Shown here in pieces: positions 56,330 to 64,000 of a stretch of 64,000 nucleotides of DNA. How positions within the stretch are numbered: the stretch's first letter is position 1; each line of letters opens with the position of its first letter. The position numbers and the translations under genes are program-made. The notes under the pieces are model-generated. The model saw only the letters and a program-made list of their open reading frames with translations, made no database searches and was not told where the DNA came from. The DNA is from Saprospiraceae bacterium (GTDB taxonomy: Bacteria > Bacteroidota > Bacteroidia > Chitinophagales > Saprospiraceae): assembly GCA_020629515.1 (NCBI GenBank), contig JAHDDE010000013.1:22072-86071 (forward strand), written 5' to 3'.

Positions 56330-57178
56330 ATGATGCACACCTATTCCAGTTTTAGAGATGATGATAGATTCATAGTAACTGACTTTTCTTGTAATCCATC
56401 ACAAGAACTTTTTGAGAAGGCTGGATTGTATAAAATTTTATGGAGTAAAGATCAATCTATAAGTGTTGTAGTAGATGGATATGAAGTGCAGCTTAATCCC
56501 AATGAGCTAATATTTTGTACTCCGATCAATGTGATGTCTGTACCGATGGATTCTCCCGGTCTTACTGCAATCCTATTCAATAAAGAGTTCTTTTGTATTC
56601 AGACGCATGATCAACAGGTCTCTTGTCAAGGTTTTCTTTTTTTTGGATCTGCGCAACCTCAGATTATCACAATCCCTGAAGATAAGGTAGGCTCTTTTGA
56701 TACTATGTATAAAGATTTATTGGATGATATCATAGAAAAAGACCATTTGCAAGGTGAAATGTTACGCAGTACGCTTAAGCGATTGTTAATTAGCGCTACC
56801 AGGCTTCTTCGCAGAGATCTTAGCGACGGAATGGTAGCTGATCATAATTTGAACTTAATCAGAGAATTCAATTTGTTAGTAGAAAAGCATTTTAAAGAAT
56901 ATCATCGGGTGATGGATTATGCCAATATGTTGCATAAATCTCCCAAAACCTTGTCTAATCTTTTTAATAAGTATATTGATAAATCGCCACTGGCTATCAT
57001 CAATGAGCGTATAGTATTGGAGGCTCGGAGACTACTATTGTATTCAGATAAGTCCAATGAAGAGATAGCAACAGATTTAGGCTATAAAGACGCAGGCCAT
57101 TTTGCCAAATTTTTTAAAAAGCATCAAAAATTCAGCCCCTCCGTATTTAGAAAGAATAAGATAAAAGTAGCCCAATAG
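56330..57178 (+). CDS. AraC-family transcriptional regulator
   Basis: An AraC-type regulator of about 282 residues if started at the ATG at 56330 (MMHTYSSFRDDDRF); the ORF-track TTG at 56255 would add a hydrophobic, unlikely N-terminus. The sensor half has a cupin-like strand pattern (ISVVVDGYEVQLNPNELIFCTP). The DNA-binding half has VMDYANMLHKSPKTLSNLF and NEEIATDLGYKDAGHFAKFFKKHQKFSPSVFR. It is related to the divergent regulator. A 21-bp-spaced direct repeat lies between it and the tandem cupredoxin gene downstream, suggesting that gene as its target. Confidence 0.9.
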   Translation: MMHTYSSFRDDDRFIVTDFSCNPSQELFEKAGLYKILWSKDQSISVVVDGYEVQLNPNELIFCTPINVMSVPMDSPGLTAILFNKEFFCIQTHDQQVSCQGFLFFGSAQPQIITIPEDKVGSFDTMYKDLLDDIIEKDHLQGEMLRSTLKRLLISATRLLRRDLSDGMVADHNLNLIREFNLLVEKHFKEYHRVMDYANMLHKSPKTLSNLFNKYIDKSPLAIINERIVLEARRLLLYSDKSNEEIATDLGYKDAGHFAKFFKKHQKFSPSVFRKNKIKVAQ

Positions 57179-57201
57179 TCAAGAGTACTTATGAAAGGAA
57201 T

Positions 57202-57232
57202 AATTGACCTTTTTTAAGGAAAAACTGACCTT
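57202..57232 (+). promoter_or_regulatory. Direct repeat spaced by 21 bp before the cupredoxin-like gene
   Basis: AATTGACCTT and AACTGACCTT start 21 bp apart, two turns of the helix. The second copy overlaps the putative -33 TTAG. This is the arrangement expected of an AraC-type activator site, and an AraC-type gene ends just upstream. Confidence 0.5.
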
Positions 57233-57261
57233 AGTACAGCCTTAAAAGTGATTCATATTTG
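57231..57261 (+). promoter_or_regulatory. Near-consensus promoter of the cupredoxin-like gene
   Basis: TTAG, a 19-bp spacer, then CATATTTG (one mismatch to TAnnTTTG). The ATG is 38 bp downstream. Weak boxes fit a promoter that needs an activator. Confidence 0.5.
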
Positions 57262-57298
57262 TGTGGTAAATAAAATTATAACACATAAATATTATATC

Positions 57299-57952
57299 AT
57301 GAACAAGTTATTTTTATCCATCGTATTTGCGGCTTTAGTTACTTCAATTTTTGCACAAGAGCGGGTCGAACTGCATCAAGTTGATGGCGCCTTCACTACC
57401 GAACAAGTTACTCTTAAGGAAGGGGCATATCAATTTGATATTTTTAATGATGATGTAGATCATGAAGTTGGTTTCGTGTTAGTACCTAAAGGGAAGTATG
57501 ATGCTGCTGATCATATTAAGTCCGCATATGTGACAGCACCAGTTGCTACTGGCAAAAACGTCACAACCAATGTGGTTAATTTAACATCTGGCGAATACGA
57601 ATACTTCTGCCCATTGAATCCTACGCCTAAATATTCGCTGACAGTGGTCAAGGAGATTGAAAAAGTAAAATTGGTACAGACTCCTGGAGACTTTATTCAA
57701 AAAGGTCTTACTCTTGATGCAGGCACCTATCAGTTTGATATAGTCAATGATGGAGTAGATCATGAAGTAGGCTTTGTATTGGTACCTAAAGGGAAATATG
57801 ATCCTGCTAATCATATCAAAACAGCTTATGTCAGTGCACCGGTAGCAGAAGGTACATCTTCAAAGACGGGAGTGGTCACTCTTTCCCCAGGATCTTATGA
57901 GTACTTCTGCCCATTAAATCCAACACCCAAGTATAGTTTGACTGTTAAGTAA
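57299..57952 (+). CDS. Exported protein of two tandem cupredoxin-like domains
   Basis: A 217-residue exported protein (signal peptide ending TSIFAQ), starting at the ATG at 57299; the ORF-track start at 57248 lies at the promoter. Two nearly identical domains, at about residues 22-115 and 120-217, share YQFDI, VDHEVGFVLVPKGKYD, HIK-AYV-APVA and YEYFCPLNPTPKYSLTV. The fold resembles plastocyanin/azurin-type cupredoxins. Of the four type-1 copper ligands, one His (DHE) and the Cys (FCP) are visible. The second His is replaced by Asn (C-P-L-N), and no Met follows. Copper binding is therefore doubtful. The near-identity of the halves points to recent duplication. Confidence 0.8.
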   Translation: MNKLFLSIVFAALVTSIFAQERVELHQVDGAFTTEQVTLKEGAYQFDIFNDDVDHEVGFVLVPKGKYDAADHIKSAYVTAPVATGKNVTTNVVNLTSGEYEYFCPLNPTPKYSLTVVKEIEKVKLVQTPGDFIQKGLTLDAGTYQFDIVNDGVDHEVGFVLVPKGKYDPANHIKTAYVSAPVAEGTSSKTGVVTLSPGSYEYFCPLNPTPKYSLTVK

Positions 57953-57973
57953 TCTTCAGACATTCAATATAGG

Positions 57974-58007
57974 ATAGACCAAAAGTTGCTTTTGGTCTAT
58001 TTTTTTT
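57974..58007 (+). terminator. Intrinsic terminator of the cupredoxin-like gene
   Basis: ATAGACCAAAAG pairs perfectly with CTTTTGGTCTAT around TTG and is followed by a run of T. It lies 21 bp after the stop. Confidence 0.9.
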
Positions 58008-58051
58008 GCTGTCAAATCTATCGAGGTCTCGGTTCATCTATCCTGCAGAAG

Positions 58052-58441
58052 TCAAGTAGATTTGCGATTAGGTGTGAATGCATATATGAGAAATCCACCG
58101 AACCCTAACGCCATAAAGCTACTAAGAGGGGTATATGGTCTGAAGTTATGGATCAAATAGGAGATGAGCTGTTGAAAGTGATTTTGGCCGATCACAATAA
58201 ATATGAGTACTGCAATGATAAATAGATAACCTAAGTACTTGATAATTATTGGATATCTCGATTCAGAGGATGATTTAATTAGTAGGATGCCTATAATGAG
58301 TCTGCCAAAGATAGCGCCATAATATAACCAGTTTTGTGATTCATTATCAGCTATCCAGTCCAATAGGCGATCAGGGTCGATCATAATAAGGATCCCGGCC
58401 AGCATGATTAATAGTCCTATGGTTTGGATTATTTTGCTCAT
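58052..58441 (-). CDS. Small four-helix membrane protein
   Basis: A 129-residue, very hydrophobic protein with about four membrane helices (IIQTIGLLIMLAGILIMI, WLYYGAIFGRLIIGILLI, YLGYLFIIAVLIFIVIG, FMALGFGGFLIYAF). I do not recognise the family. It stands alone between the cupredoxin terminator and the hydrolase gene on the other strand. Confidence 0.65.
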   Translation of the reverse strand: MSKIIQTIGLLIMLAGILIMIDPDRLLDWIADNESQNWLYYGAIFGRLIIGILLIKSSSESRYPIIIKYLGYLFIIAVLIFIVIGQNHFQQLISYLIHNFRPYTPLSSFMALGFGGFLIYAFTPNRKST

Positions 58442-58652
58442 GTAATTATAGGATTTAACTTAAGTAAAATACGATGAAAGTGCCGATAATTAAAGACTTT
58501 ATGATTATCAGGCGACTTTTTTTGATGATTGGCCTTTAGTATCTGGCAGAGAGCCAAAGAATTCTCAAATCTAATAGTATTAGTATAATTTTAGTTGCTT
58601 TTAGTCGATCCTGATCCAGTACAGGGAATGAGTTGATTAAGTTTGTCAAAAA

Positions 58653-59813
58653 TTGAATCGTTTGAAAACCCATTCTACTTTGCTTTCATTGTTGTTCACG
58701 ATACTATTAATCTGTAGCTGTGACAGACAGACGAGTGATGACCATCAGGAAGTATTTCAACAATTGATGAAAGAGCACCTAAATGGAGCCAGCTTTAATC
58801 TCGGGGTGAGCATGACCGTATTCGCTCCCAAAGTGGGGATCAACTGGACAGGGGTTTGTGGGTTCAATGATTTGAAGAAGAAAGAACCCTTGGAGATCAA
58901 TCGGCCCTTTCGAATTGCCAGTGTCACTAAGACATTTGTGGCAGCCACTATTTTGCGCATGGAGGAAGAGACTATGCTTCACCTCTCGGACCCAATTACT
59001 CAATATATCGATAGCTCTTATATCAACTTGTTGGTCAATGACGGTTATGAGCCCCACAAAATATCTATCTCCCATTGTCTTACGCACACAAGTGGCTTAT
59101 TCAATTATGCTCAAGGAGGCCGATCATATCTTGATAAAGTCGTTGATGATCCTCATCATAAGTGGGACCGTAGGCAGCAATTGGAGCATGCCATGGAGTT
59201 CGGTTCGGCGGTAGGTCAGCCTGGAGAAGTATTTCACTATTCTGATACAGGTTATATCCTTTTGGGGCATATTATTGAGCAGATCACTGGGCAACATTAT
59301 GGTGTAGCTATGCGTAAACTTTTGGCATTTGATCAATTGCAACTTGATCATACTTGGTTAGAATACTATGAGCAGCCCGGTGATAACATCCCAGAAGAGC
59401 TGTTCAGATATAATAGGGGAGAAGACTTCTCGCATTTTGATGCCAGCGTGGACCTATTTGGTGGAGGTGGGTTGATCTCAAGTACCTCAGATCTTGCAGT
59501 TTTCTTACAGGCTTTATTTAATGATGAAGTCTTTGATCGACCTGAGACATTGCAGCATATGCTCTCGGAGGTGAGCTATGGCGAAGATTATGATCCTGCA
59601 ACAGACAAAAAATTCTTGGACTATCGCAAGGGCTTGTATAGAATTTCATTATATGGCATGGATGGCTACATGCATAGCGGCTTCTGGGGTACTGTTATCC
59701 TGCATATTCCTGATCTCAAGGCCACCATAGCAATCGATACATTAAATGGGAGTACGGATCGCTTGATCAAAAAAGTAGTTTGGTATTTGAAAAATTTAAA
59801 ATCTGCCAACTGA
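58653..59813 (+). CDS. Serine hydrolase, class C beta-lactamase / DD-peptidase family, lipoprotein
   Basis: A 386-residue penicillin-binding-type serine hydrolase. A lipobox is likely (LLFTILLICSC). The S-x-x-K motif is in RIASVTKTFVAAT, the Y-x-N-equivalent in FHYSDTGYIL, and SHCLTHTSGL matches the family. The third motif may be the HSGFWG segment near the C-terminus. The start is TTG at 58653; no ATG precedes the leader. The stop overlaps the ABC ATPase start as TGATG, so the two are translationally coupled. Beta-lactamase activity is not implied; these proteins are often esterases or peptidases. Confidence 0.88.
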   Translation: MNRLKTHSTLLSLLFTILLICSCDRQTSDDHQEVFQQLMKEHLNGASFNLGVSMTVFAPKVGINWTGVCGFNDLKKKEPLEINRPFRIASVTKTFVAATILRMEEETMLHLSDPITQYIDSSYINLLVNDGYEPHKISISHCLTHTSGLFNYAQGGRSYLDKVVDDPHHKWDRRQQLEHAMEFGSAVGQPGEVFHYSDTGYILLGHIIEQITGQHYGVAMRKLLAFDQLQLDHTWLEYYEQPGDNIPEELFRYNRGEDFSHFDASVDLFGGGGLISSTSDLAVFLQALFNDEVFDRPETLQHMLSEVSYGEDYDPATDKKFLDYRKGLYRISLYGMDGYMHSGFWGTVILHIPDLKATIAIDTLNGSTDRLIKKVVWYLKNLKSAN

Positions 59814-60727
59814 TGCAGGAGATTCATGTAGACATAAAAGATTTAGTTTTTGGATATAAGAAAGGAGAGCCAGTGCTCGATAATCTCAATATGAGTATTC
59901 CTAAAGGCTCTATTTATGGATTTTTAGGCAAAAATGGCGCTGGCAAGACTACTACTATTAGAAATATGCTTGGGCTACTTGAGCCAAATGCAGGATCGAT
60001 TCATCTAGATGGCAAAGCGATCTCAAGACATGCACATCCACTACTTAGCAAGGTTGGGAGCCTTATAGAAAACCCCTCCCTGTATGAACATCTATCAGGT
60101 ATTGACAATCTCAGAATCGTCTGTGCTTATTACGCAATCTCTTCGCAGATCATACCCTCTATATTGGATAAAGTCGGTTTGGGATATGCTGGCCGACTTA
60201 AGGCTAAAAAGTATTCCACTGGTATGAAACAAAGATTGGGATTGGCTATGGCGTTAATTCATGATCCAGAATTGCTCATTTTGGACGAACCTATTAGGGG
60301 ATTGGATCCCGCTGGGATAAAAGAAATACGTCAGCTGATATTAGATATCAACGCACAAGGGACTACAATCATACTGTCCAGCCATATACTTAGCGAGATA
60401 GAACGGTTGGTGACCCATCTTGGTGTCATCGAAAATGGTTGTCTAAAGTATGAAGGGACTTATCAAAGCCTACTACAGCAGATTGATGCATCTACTCGAT
60501 TGCTTATCAGGACTGCAGATCCTAAGTCTCTATTGCAGTACTTAGGCAATGATAAAGAGGCACATATTGACGGCAGCTATGTCAGTATTCCATTCACATC
60601 AGACCCTGATACCGCCCGATTGATCCAAGAAATTTATAAAGGTGGCTACGACCTGTATGAAGTTAGAAAGGATAAGAATGAACTGGAAAACATATTCTTA
60701 GGGATTACTAATCAAAATAGCCAATAA
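59813..60727 (+). CDS. ABC transporter ATP-binding protein
   Basis: A 304-residue ATPase. The ORF track starts at 59780, but the ATG at 59813 (MQEIHVDIKDLVF) overlaps the upstream stop by one base and gives a normal N-terminus. Walker A is GKNGAGKTT, signature YSTGMKQRLGLAMAL, Walker B LLILDEPIRGLDPAG, H-loop LSSHILSEIE. The sequence is of the CcmA/BcrA (bacitracin or lantibiotic resistance) type. It partners with the permease encoded 1 bp downstream. Confidence 0.94.
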   Translation: MQEIHVDIKDLVFGYKKGEPVLDNLNMSIPKGSIYGFLGKNGAGKTTTIRNMLGLLEPNAGSIHLDGKAISRHAHPLLSKVGSLIENPSLYEHLSGIDNLRIVCAYYAISSQIIPSILDKVGLGYAGRLKAKKYSTGMKQRLGLAMALIHDPELLILDEPIRGLDPAGIKEIRQLILDINAQGTTIILSSHILSEIERLVTHLGVIENGCLKYEGTYQSLLQQIDASTRLLIRTADPKSLLQYLGNDKEAHIDGSYVSIPFTSDPDTARLIQEIYKGGYDLYEVRKDKNELENIFLGITNQNSQ

Positions 60728-60728
60728 G

Positions 60729-61517
60729 ATGATCAATGTATTGAAAGTAGAGTGGCTCAAAATTAAATCTACGCCCTTCTTGATTCTATTGTTTGTTTCG
60801 GCTTGTATGGTACCTTTTACCATATTGTTGCCTGTTTATTTCGACTCTTACAACATGGTTGACCTCAATAGAGACCCGTGGTCATTGCACTATTCTGGGG
60901 TGTTCGCCATCTTTTCTGTATTTATCATTACTCCTCTGATCATACTGATGACGACGACATGTGATTATGTAGATCACCATGCCAGAGCGGATAAGTTTAG
61001 GTATTGTACCCCGATATCGAGAAGGGAATTTTATTATGGGAAAGCCCTTTTCCTACTATTGATGATTATGGTCACTTTTGCGATACTTCCTTTGATGACA
61101 GCCTTATCGGGATACGTGGTAGATCTTTTTGTGCCTGAATATGAGTACAGCTATTATACTCCGAGATTGTCCTCAAGATATGCTGTCTTAAAACAAGTAT
61201 TTATAGCCTCTCTTGGTATTTTAGGAATACAGTACTTCCTGAGTAGCTATTTTAATCACTTCATTATCCCCTTGGGTATAGGCATCTTAGGATCTATTAT
61301 ATCTTTTATCTTGGCAGCGTTAAATTCTCCGATCTCCCTATGGATACCTTATGATTATCCATTGATCGTTGCCGACCTTAAGATGTTTAAAAATGATCAA
61401 AATGAAGCGATGATAGGGGAGCTCTTGACTAAGGTTGAAGTATACAGCTTACTGGTCTTCATCGTATTTAGCTTTTTGGGGTGGATGGTTGTAAGAAGTA
61501 GAAATATCAGTGACTAA
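60729..61517 (+). CDS. ABC-2-type transporter permease
   Basis: A 262-residue inner-membrane protein with six hydrophobic segments (FLILLFVSACMVPFTILL, FAIFSVFIITPLIILMTT, LFLLLMIMVTFAILPLMTAL and others). The TTTCDYVDHHARADKFRYCTPISRREFYYGKALF segment between helices 2 and 3 is typical of lantibiotic-immunity-type permeases. It is the third gene of the hydrolase-ABC unit. Substrate unknown. Confidence 0.85.
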   Translation: MINVLKVEWLKIKSTPFLILLFVSACMVPFTILLPVYFDSYNMVDLNRDPWSLHYSGVFAIFSVFIITPLIILMTTTCDYVDHHARADKFRYCTPISRREFYYGKALFLLLMIMVTFAILPLMTALSGYVVDLFVPEYEYSYYTPRLSSRYAVLKQVFIASLGILGIQYFLSSYFNHFIIPLGIGILGSIISFILAALNSPISLWIPYDYPLIVADLKMFKNDQNEAMIGELLTKVEVYSLLVFIVFSFLGWMVVRSRNISD

Positions 61518-61578
61518 GAAAGAATGCATCATATGAGGATACATCGATTTGGCGTGGTGCTTATAATTCGATAGTGCC

Positions 61579-62010
61579 CTACTTTGCCGAAAGGTTGACC
61601 TGCCAAGATATCCCATATTTATCTTGACACCACCCAAATTTTTTACCAAAACCATAATCTCCTTCTCCCTGATAGTTGTCCAGTGGCACCATCACTTGCC
61701 CCCCATCTACAGATAGCTTTTCGAACAAAGAATGTATTTCTTCCTCAGTATCACAGGAGACAAATAAGGATACGCCAGGCGTGAAAGACCAGGCATGATT
61801 ATAGTTGCTCTCGGAGATCATGTACTCCACGCCATTAAGCTCAAATAGCCCATATTTTATCAACTCTGGGGATCCTCCAGCCTCACCATCATCATATTTG
61901 GTTATACCTTTAATCTTAGAATTTGGGAATAGAGATATATAGAAGTTGATGGCTTCTTCCGCTTTTCCGCATTGCTGACCTACAAACGTGAGAAATGTGG
62001 TTGTTTTCAT
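61579..62010 (-). CDS. VOC-superfamily protein, PhnB / YdhR-like
   Basis: A 143-residue protein of the glyoxalase/VOC fold (PhnB-like). Typical segments are FVGQQCGKAEEAINFYISLFPNSKI, SLFVSCDTEEEIHSLFEKLSVDGGQVMVPL and KFGWCQDKYGISWQV. It is cytoplasmic, of unknown substrate. It is convergent with the ABC permease gene. Confidence 0.88.
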   Translation of the reverse strand: MKTTTFLTFVGQQCGKAEEAINFYISLFPNSKIKGITKYDDGEAGGSPELIKYGLFELNGVEYMISESNYNHAWSFTPGVSLFVSCDTEEEIHSLFEKLSVDGGQVMVPLDNYQGEGDYGFGKKFGWCQDKYGISWQVNLSAK

Positions 62011-62337
62011 TTTAAATAGATTTCTTGCAAGATAATCCTTTTGAGGGTCGCAATACCTTCTACTATTTATGATTTAATATCTCGATTTGGATGGATGTAG
62101 AATTGATAAGTTCAAATATATGGGGTAATTCCATCTGTGTTTTATAATTATCTCACCGATTTATTTTCGCACTCCTCCAAAGTATTTCTCTTCTCAATAT
62201 GTGGGGGACAATTGACATTCCATTCTTTCTGCTGGAACTTTAATAGTTGCTACCATGTCTTGTTAAGATCCTTTAAGATGGTCTCTCCATCAATCAATAT
62301 ATTGCCACTTGGATCAGTGCGGTGAGCCTCGTTTGAT
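62011..62337. other. Intergenic stretch without a recognised gene
   Basis: A 327-bp gap between the VOC gene and the third histidine kinase. The only ORF listed (62137-62325, plus) has a composition unlike its neighbours' proteins and no start signal. I see no terminator or repeat worth naming. Confidence 0.5.
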
Positions 62338-63666
62338 CTAAGTAGCTTCTAAGTGTATCGTAAAGGTGCTACCCTGATCCTTGACGGAGGATATCTCTAA
62401 TCGTCCTTTGAGTTTTTCAATCACACGCTTTGTAATGGTCAGTCCGAATCCTGTGCCTTCATATTCTTTGTTAGTATGTAGTCGCTGAAATGGCTCGAAT
62501 ATCTTTTCTTGATGCTCCAGATCGATACCAAGACCATTATCCTTTATATTGATAGCAACCTCTTGACCATGTGCAGTGGCAGAGATTTCTACCTTTGGCT
62601 GATCAGCACGGTTATACTTGAGGCCATTGTCTATGATATTTTGCAGTACCAGCTTCAAGAAACTCTCTGTACCCACAACCTTCGGTATATAGCCATGGAT
62701 CTGGATTGTTTCTCGTCTGTCAGTAGATTGTCTGCGCTCTACGATGATCTGTTGTAATAGGGTATGGACATCTACGGACTGCAACTTGATCTGGGCTTGA
62801 TTAGTAGATAGTTTAGTATAGACTAATAAGTCTTCTAAGGTCTCTTGCATATGCTTAGCGCTCTGGGAGGCATAGGAGAGGTACTCCTGTAGACTCGGAT
62901 CGTCATAGTCTTTTACCTTTTGTGCGATCAGTGTCTGAAAGCTGATCATCGATCTGAGAGGCGTCTTGAGATCATGAGAGACGACGTAGTTGAAATTTTT
63001 GAGGTCTTTATTAGCTTCTCGGAGTTCGAAATTGAGTTGATTGAGTCGGATGTTTTGGCGTTCGAGTTTCTTGTTGAGGTTTTTATTGAGTCGTAAGAAT
63101 CTTTTATTCGTATTGATGGTAATCCACGACAGGCAGGTGGACAGTATGAGGGCGACGAATATGTAGATATAGCTTTCGTGGTTTTCTACGTGCATGTTCT
63201 GTATAGGGCCCTGCCAGACTGTATAGATTGCTGGAGCGACGAGACAAAATATAATCCAATAGATGAGATAGGTCTTGTTAGCTCCGAGCTTATTATCAAA
63301 AAAAAGTAGGGCCAATATGGGTAAAAGGAGAATCTCTAATCCATTCACTCCGAGGCCATAGATCATCAAGGCAATACCGATGATGAGCGGGAATACTATG
63401 TAAAAAAGAACCCTCGCCACATCACTCCTCTTCTTATAGTTTAAATAGAGCAGAGTAAAAGAGATAGCCATGACGGTCGGATTGATGACGAAGTCATCCC
63501 AACTGAGTAGTCGTGGGAATAGGATCAAATCAAAAAAGGCTAATAGTCCTACAACTACTGCGATGATATTGATGGTTTTGATGATCAGTCGATCATCCAA
63601 TCTTGTCTCTTTAGTAAATCCAAGGTGTATCACACGCTGAATAGAATCCATAAATAAAGTCAGCAT
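62338..63666 (-). CDS. Orphan sensor histidine kinase with multi-helix sensor
   Basis: A 442-residue kinase with six to seven hydrophobic helices (residues about 30-190: IINIIAVVVGLLAFFDLILF, LLPILALLFF, YIYIFVALILSTCLSWI). A coiled coil follows (NKKLERQNIRLNQLNFELREANKDLKNF), then HisKA (YVVSHDLKTPLRSMISF) and the ATPase domain with QNIIDNGLKYN, IKDNGLGID and GTGFGLTI. It resembles the kinase at 20.4 kb in layout. The segment after its N box, DNGLKYNRADQPKVEISA, is almost identical to that of the kinase at 43.5 kb. No response regulator is adjacent. Confidence 0.9.
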   Translation of the reverse strand: MLTLFMDSIQRVIHLGFTKETRLDDRLIIKTINIIAVVVGLLAFFDLILFPRLLSWDDFVINPTVMAISFTLLYLNYKKRSDVARVLFYIVFPLIIGIALMIYGLGVNGLEILLLPILALLFFDNKLGANKTYLIYWIIFCLVAPAIYTVWQGPIQNMHVENHESYIYIFVALILSTCLSWITINTNKRFLRLNKNLNKKLERQNIRLNQLNFELREANKDLKNFNYVVSHDLKTPLRSMISFQTLIAQKVKDYDDPSLQEYLSYASQSAKHMQETLEDLLVYTKLSTNQAQIKLQSVDVHTLLQQIIVERRQSTDRRETIQIHGYIPKVVGTESFLKLVLQNIIDNGLKYNRADQPKVEISATAHGQEVAINIKDNGLGIDLEHQEKIFEPFQRLHTNKEYEGTGFGLTITKRVIEKLKGRLEISSVKDQGSTFTIHLEAT

Positions 63667-64000
63667 AAAAGCACAGTCACTTTTAATGAGTTAATAGTAT
63701 TGATTTGAATAGATTCTATAAAAACGGTGGGTATCTTGGGGCCAGCGAAATTAATATATAAGCCATTCACTATAGATGATAGTATGAGACTTTAACATTT
63801 TTTATGTGGCTACCATATGATGATAAGATCTCGGCGATGTAGGACATTAGGGATCACCCATGTGCCCGTCATAGATGATGGGATGGAGCCGTCATCTCGA
63901 TTACATGGCGTATTCTATTATTTGTGTGCCATTCCATTTGTAGTATTTCTCCTTTCAAATGCCCCTATCATCATGCAACTGACCAAACATTGAATAACCT
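63667..64000. other. Right-end stretch without a recognised gene
   Basis: No ORF of credible length on either strand and no gene start reaching the window edge that I can defend. A short region with GTCAT/ATGAC-like arms at 63868-63900 is the only structure seen. Confidence 0.5.

Noticed and set aside
58915-59351. Several overlapping ORFs of 60-100 aa in the serine hydrolase gene
   Set aside because: Frame shadows; the plus-strand hydrolase has intact catalytic motifs.
62137-62325. Plus-strand 62-aa ORF between the VOC gene and the third kinase
   Set aside because: Cys/Phe/Ser-rich random-looking translation, no promoter or homology seen.

Overview
The window reads as chromosomal DNA of an AT-rich member of the Bacteroidota. 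The evidence is: three proteins with type IX secretion (T9SS) C-terminal sorting domains, an ECF sigma / FecR (DUF4974-type) / TonB-dependent receptor operon, a second TonB receptor paired with a DUF4249 lipoprotein, promoters matching the Bacteroidota TTG-N19-21-TAnnTTTG consensus, and starts that mostly lack a Shine-Dalgarno sequence. The family mix (two DUF2911 domains in one protein, a Tat-type TldD, several orphan histidine kinases) suggests Saprospiria- or Cytophagia-like relatives, but the genus cannot be settled from the sequence alone. I see no rRNA, tRNA, insertion sequence, prophage or CRISPR array.

Layout. 1-2.5 kb: a truncated membrane protein, a phosphatidylcholine synthase (PcsA) and a divergently transcribed transporter that closely resembles the animal high-affinity choline transporter; together they look like a choline-to-phosphatidylcholine module. 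2.6-10.4 kb: a small hypothetical gene, a T9SS cargo, an extremely acidic lipoprotein made of six repeats, and the TonB receptor / FecR / sigma operon. 10.5-14.5 kb: housekeeping genes mltG, panB and dnaK. 14.5-18.8 kb: two long intergenic stretches holding a multi-helix structured element, terminators and a repeat-decorated promoter for a T9SS cargo, then rarA and a lipoprotein. 19.1-26.4 kb: a double-DUF2911 protein, an orphan histidine kinase, a membrane-bound MutS-like ATPase, and a SulP anion transporter with a beta-carbonic anhydrase.

26.6-31.8 kb: a GH113-like glycosidase, a large type-B T9SS cargo and an M20 peptidase. 31.9-43.3 kb: a minus-strand block with a MoxR ATPase / DUF58 / BatA-like / large membrane protein / membrane protein operon, preceded by an esterase and a DUF4159 protein and, across a terminator, by tldD-tldE. 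The large membrane protein carries a conspicuous His/Asp-rich loop. 43.5-49.6 kb: a TPR histidine kinase, an RluA-type pseudouridine synthase, an RlmI-type methyltransferase, and an unknown gene coupled to a DEAD-box helicase. 49.6-52.9 kb: the DUF4249 / TonB receptor pair.

53-58.4 kb: an O-methyltransferase, an unusual four-domain lipoprotein, two divergent AraC-type regulators and a tandem cupredoxin-like exported protein whose promoter carries a 21-bp-spaced direct repeat. 58.6-63.7 kb: a beta-lactamase-fold hydrolase translationally coupled to an ABC transporter, a PhnB-like VOC protein and a third orphan histidine kinase.

The best candidates for unfamiliar biology are the choline / phosphatidylcholine pair, the six-repeat acidic lipoprotein in the Fec-type system, the MoxR operon with its His-rich loop protein, the structured element after dnaK, and the regulator / four-domain lipoprotein / cupredoxin neighbourhood.
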